Assembly: GCA_002496635.1 (NCBI GenBank)
Contig: DAKQ01000046.1
Span: 10,493 to 17,058, forward strand
Length of the DNA: 6,566 bases
Origin: Euryarchaeota archaeon UBA82
GTDB lineage: Archaea > Thermoplasmatota > Poseidoniia > Poseidoniales > Poseidoniaceae
Reading direction: 5' to 3'
Part shown: positions 6,058-6,566 of the stretch, piece by piece
Layout: each line of letters opens with the position of its first letter
Position numbering within the stretch: position 1 is the stretch's first letter
The notes under the pieces: generated by a model
Seen by the model: the letters and a program-made list of their open reading frames with translations, nothing else
Told to the model about the DNA's origin: nothing
Databases searched by the model: none
Position numbers and translations under genes: made by a program

Positions 6058-6566
6058 ATGGCAGAAGCAGAGAAATCAAAGTTCTCTGTTGAGAAGAAAC
6101 TATTGACAGGTCTTGTCGTTTCTATTCTTCTCTCTACAACACTCATTGTTCTCGCTAGTTCCTCCAAAGAGACTGTGTTTTCACCGTACGTTAGAGACGC
6201 TGAAGGAGATTACCAGTACCAACAACTTACCAAGATGAGAGATTCTCTTGGAGATGGTGATGGATATGAGATATACAACACAATGTCGACTCCAATGTTG
6301 GTCAATGATTGGCAGGATCCTCACCGAACCATGCTGATCATCACTGCACCAGAGAAGCCATTTGATGCAGCAGAAGCAAGCGCAATCTATGATTTCGTAA
6401 CTGAAAAGGGTGGAAAGGTCATCCTTGCAGCAAGCTCAACAAACGCACAACGTGTTGCAGAAGAGTTCGGTGTTCTCTACTTCGATGCTCCTGTTTCAGA
6501 TTCAAAATGGTACTATGAAGTAGCCAACTCCGTTGGCGAGAGAGAGCCTCCACAAGAAACCCGTCT
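6058..6566 (+). CDS. DUF4350-like single-pass membrane protein (3' end outside window)
   Basis: The frame is open from ATG 6058 to the window end (169 complete codons), so the C-terminus is missing. After a short charged cytoplasmic N-terminus (MAEAEKSKFSVEKK) there is one hydrophobic segment at residues about 15-33 (LLTGLVVSILLSTTLIVLA), acting as an uncleaved signal anchor. The following part resembles the DUF4350 domain, a Rossmann-like fold: a strand (MLIITAP), a helix with acidic residues (DAAEASAIYDFVTEKGG), a strand (KVILAAS) and a helix ending in AEEFGVLYFDAPV. The FV-x3-GGK-V pattern is typical. In many genomes DUF4350 genes sit beside MoxR-type ATPase and DUF58 genes in membrane protein clusters; none is visible here because the window ends. 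It is separated from the enzyme operon by 136 bases with its own promoter and Shine-Dalgarno site, so it probably starts a new transcript. The family call is from pattern memory and is moderate. Confidence 0.75.
   Translation, partial: MAEAEKSKFSVEKKLLTGLVVSILLSTTLIVLASSSKETVFSPYVRDAEGDYQYQQLTKMRDSLGDGDGYEIYNTMSTPMLVNDWQDPHRTMLIITAPEKPFDAAEASAIYDFVTEKGGKVILAASSTNAQRVAEEFGVLYFDAPVSDSKWYYEVANSVGEREPPQETR

Noticed and set aside
5994..6092. 32-codon open frame in the leader of the DUF4350-like gene
   Set aside because: It has no Shine-Dalgarno site, runs out of frame into the downstream gene and has an arbitrary-looking sequence. An upstream regulatory ORF is possible but unsupported.

Overview
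The window looks like a piece of a marine planktonic euryarchaeal genome, probably Marine Group II/III (Poseidoniales-like). This is inferred from style, not from a marker gene. The clues are surface proteins with a signal peptide, a beta-sandwich ectodomain, an acidic or Ser/Asp-rich stalk and one short C-terminal membrane helix; TATA-like boxes with no -35/-10 pairs; Shine-Dalgarno sites of the archaeal GGAGGTGA type; and a DUF4350-like membrane protein. GC content is moderate (by eye somewhat under 50%). All genes are on the + strand. There are no RNA genes, transposons or CRISPR arrays.

Layout: (1) 1-522 is the 3' end of a membrane-anchored surface protein. (2) 577-4965 holds three tightly packed genes for a xanthine-oxidase-family molybdenum enzyme: the small [2Fe-2S] subunit, the large molybdopterin subunit and the medium FAD subunit. 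Motifs in all three, and above all a cysteine-rich loop in the FAD subunit, place it in the 4-hydroxybenzoyl-CoA reductase (HcrCAB) branch rather than with ordinary xanthine, CO or aldehyde dehydrogenases. (3) 4962-5921 is a secreted, C-terminally anchored protein whose start codon overlaps the FAD-subunit stop codon, so it appears to be translated from the same mRNA. (4) 5922-6057 is an intergenic region rich in inverted repeats, with a TATA-like box inside a palindrome and two small hairpins in the likely leader. (5) 6058-6566 is the 5' part of a DUF4350-like single-pass membrane protein that runs off the window.

Working together: the three enzyme subunits should form a cytoplasmic complex (dimer of heterotrimers in the known family) in which FAD, [4Fe-4S], two [2Fe-2S] clusters and a Mo-pterin site form an electron chain. 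In characterised relatives this chain drives reductive removal of a ring hydroxyl from an aryl-CoA. The true substrate here is unknown: no CoA ligase, ring reductase, ferredoxin or molybdenum-cofactor insertion gene lies in the window. The most unusual points are an HBCR-type enzyme in a probable surface-ocean archaeon, the long N- and C-terminal extensions on the large subunit, the coupling of a surface protein to the operon, and the palindrome centred on a TATA-like box.
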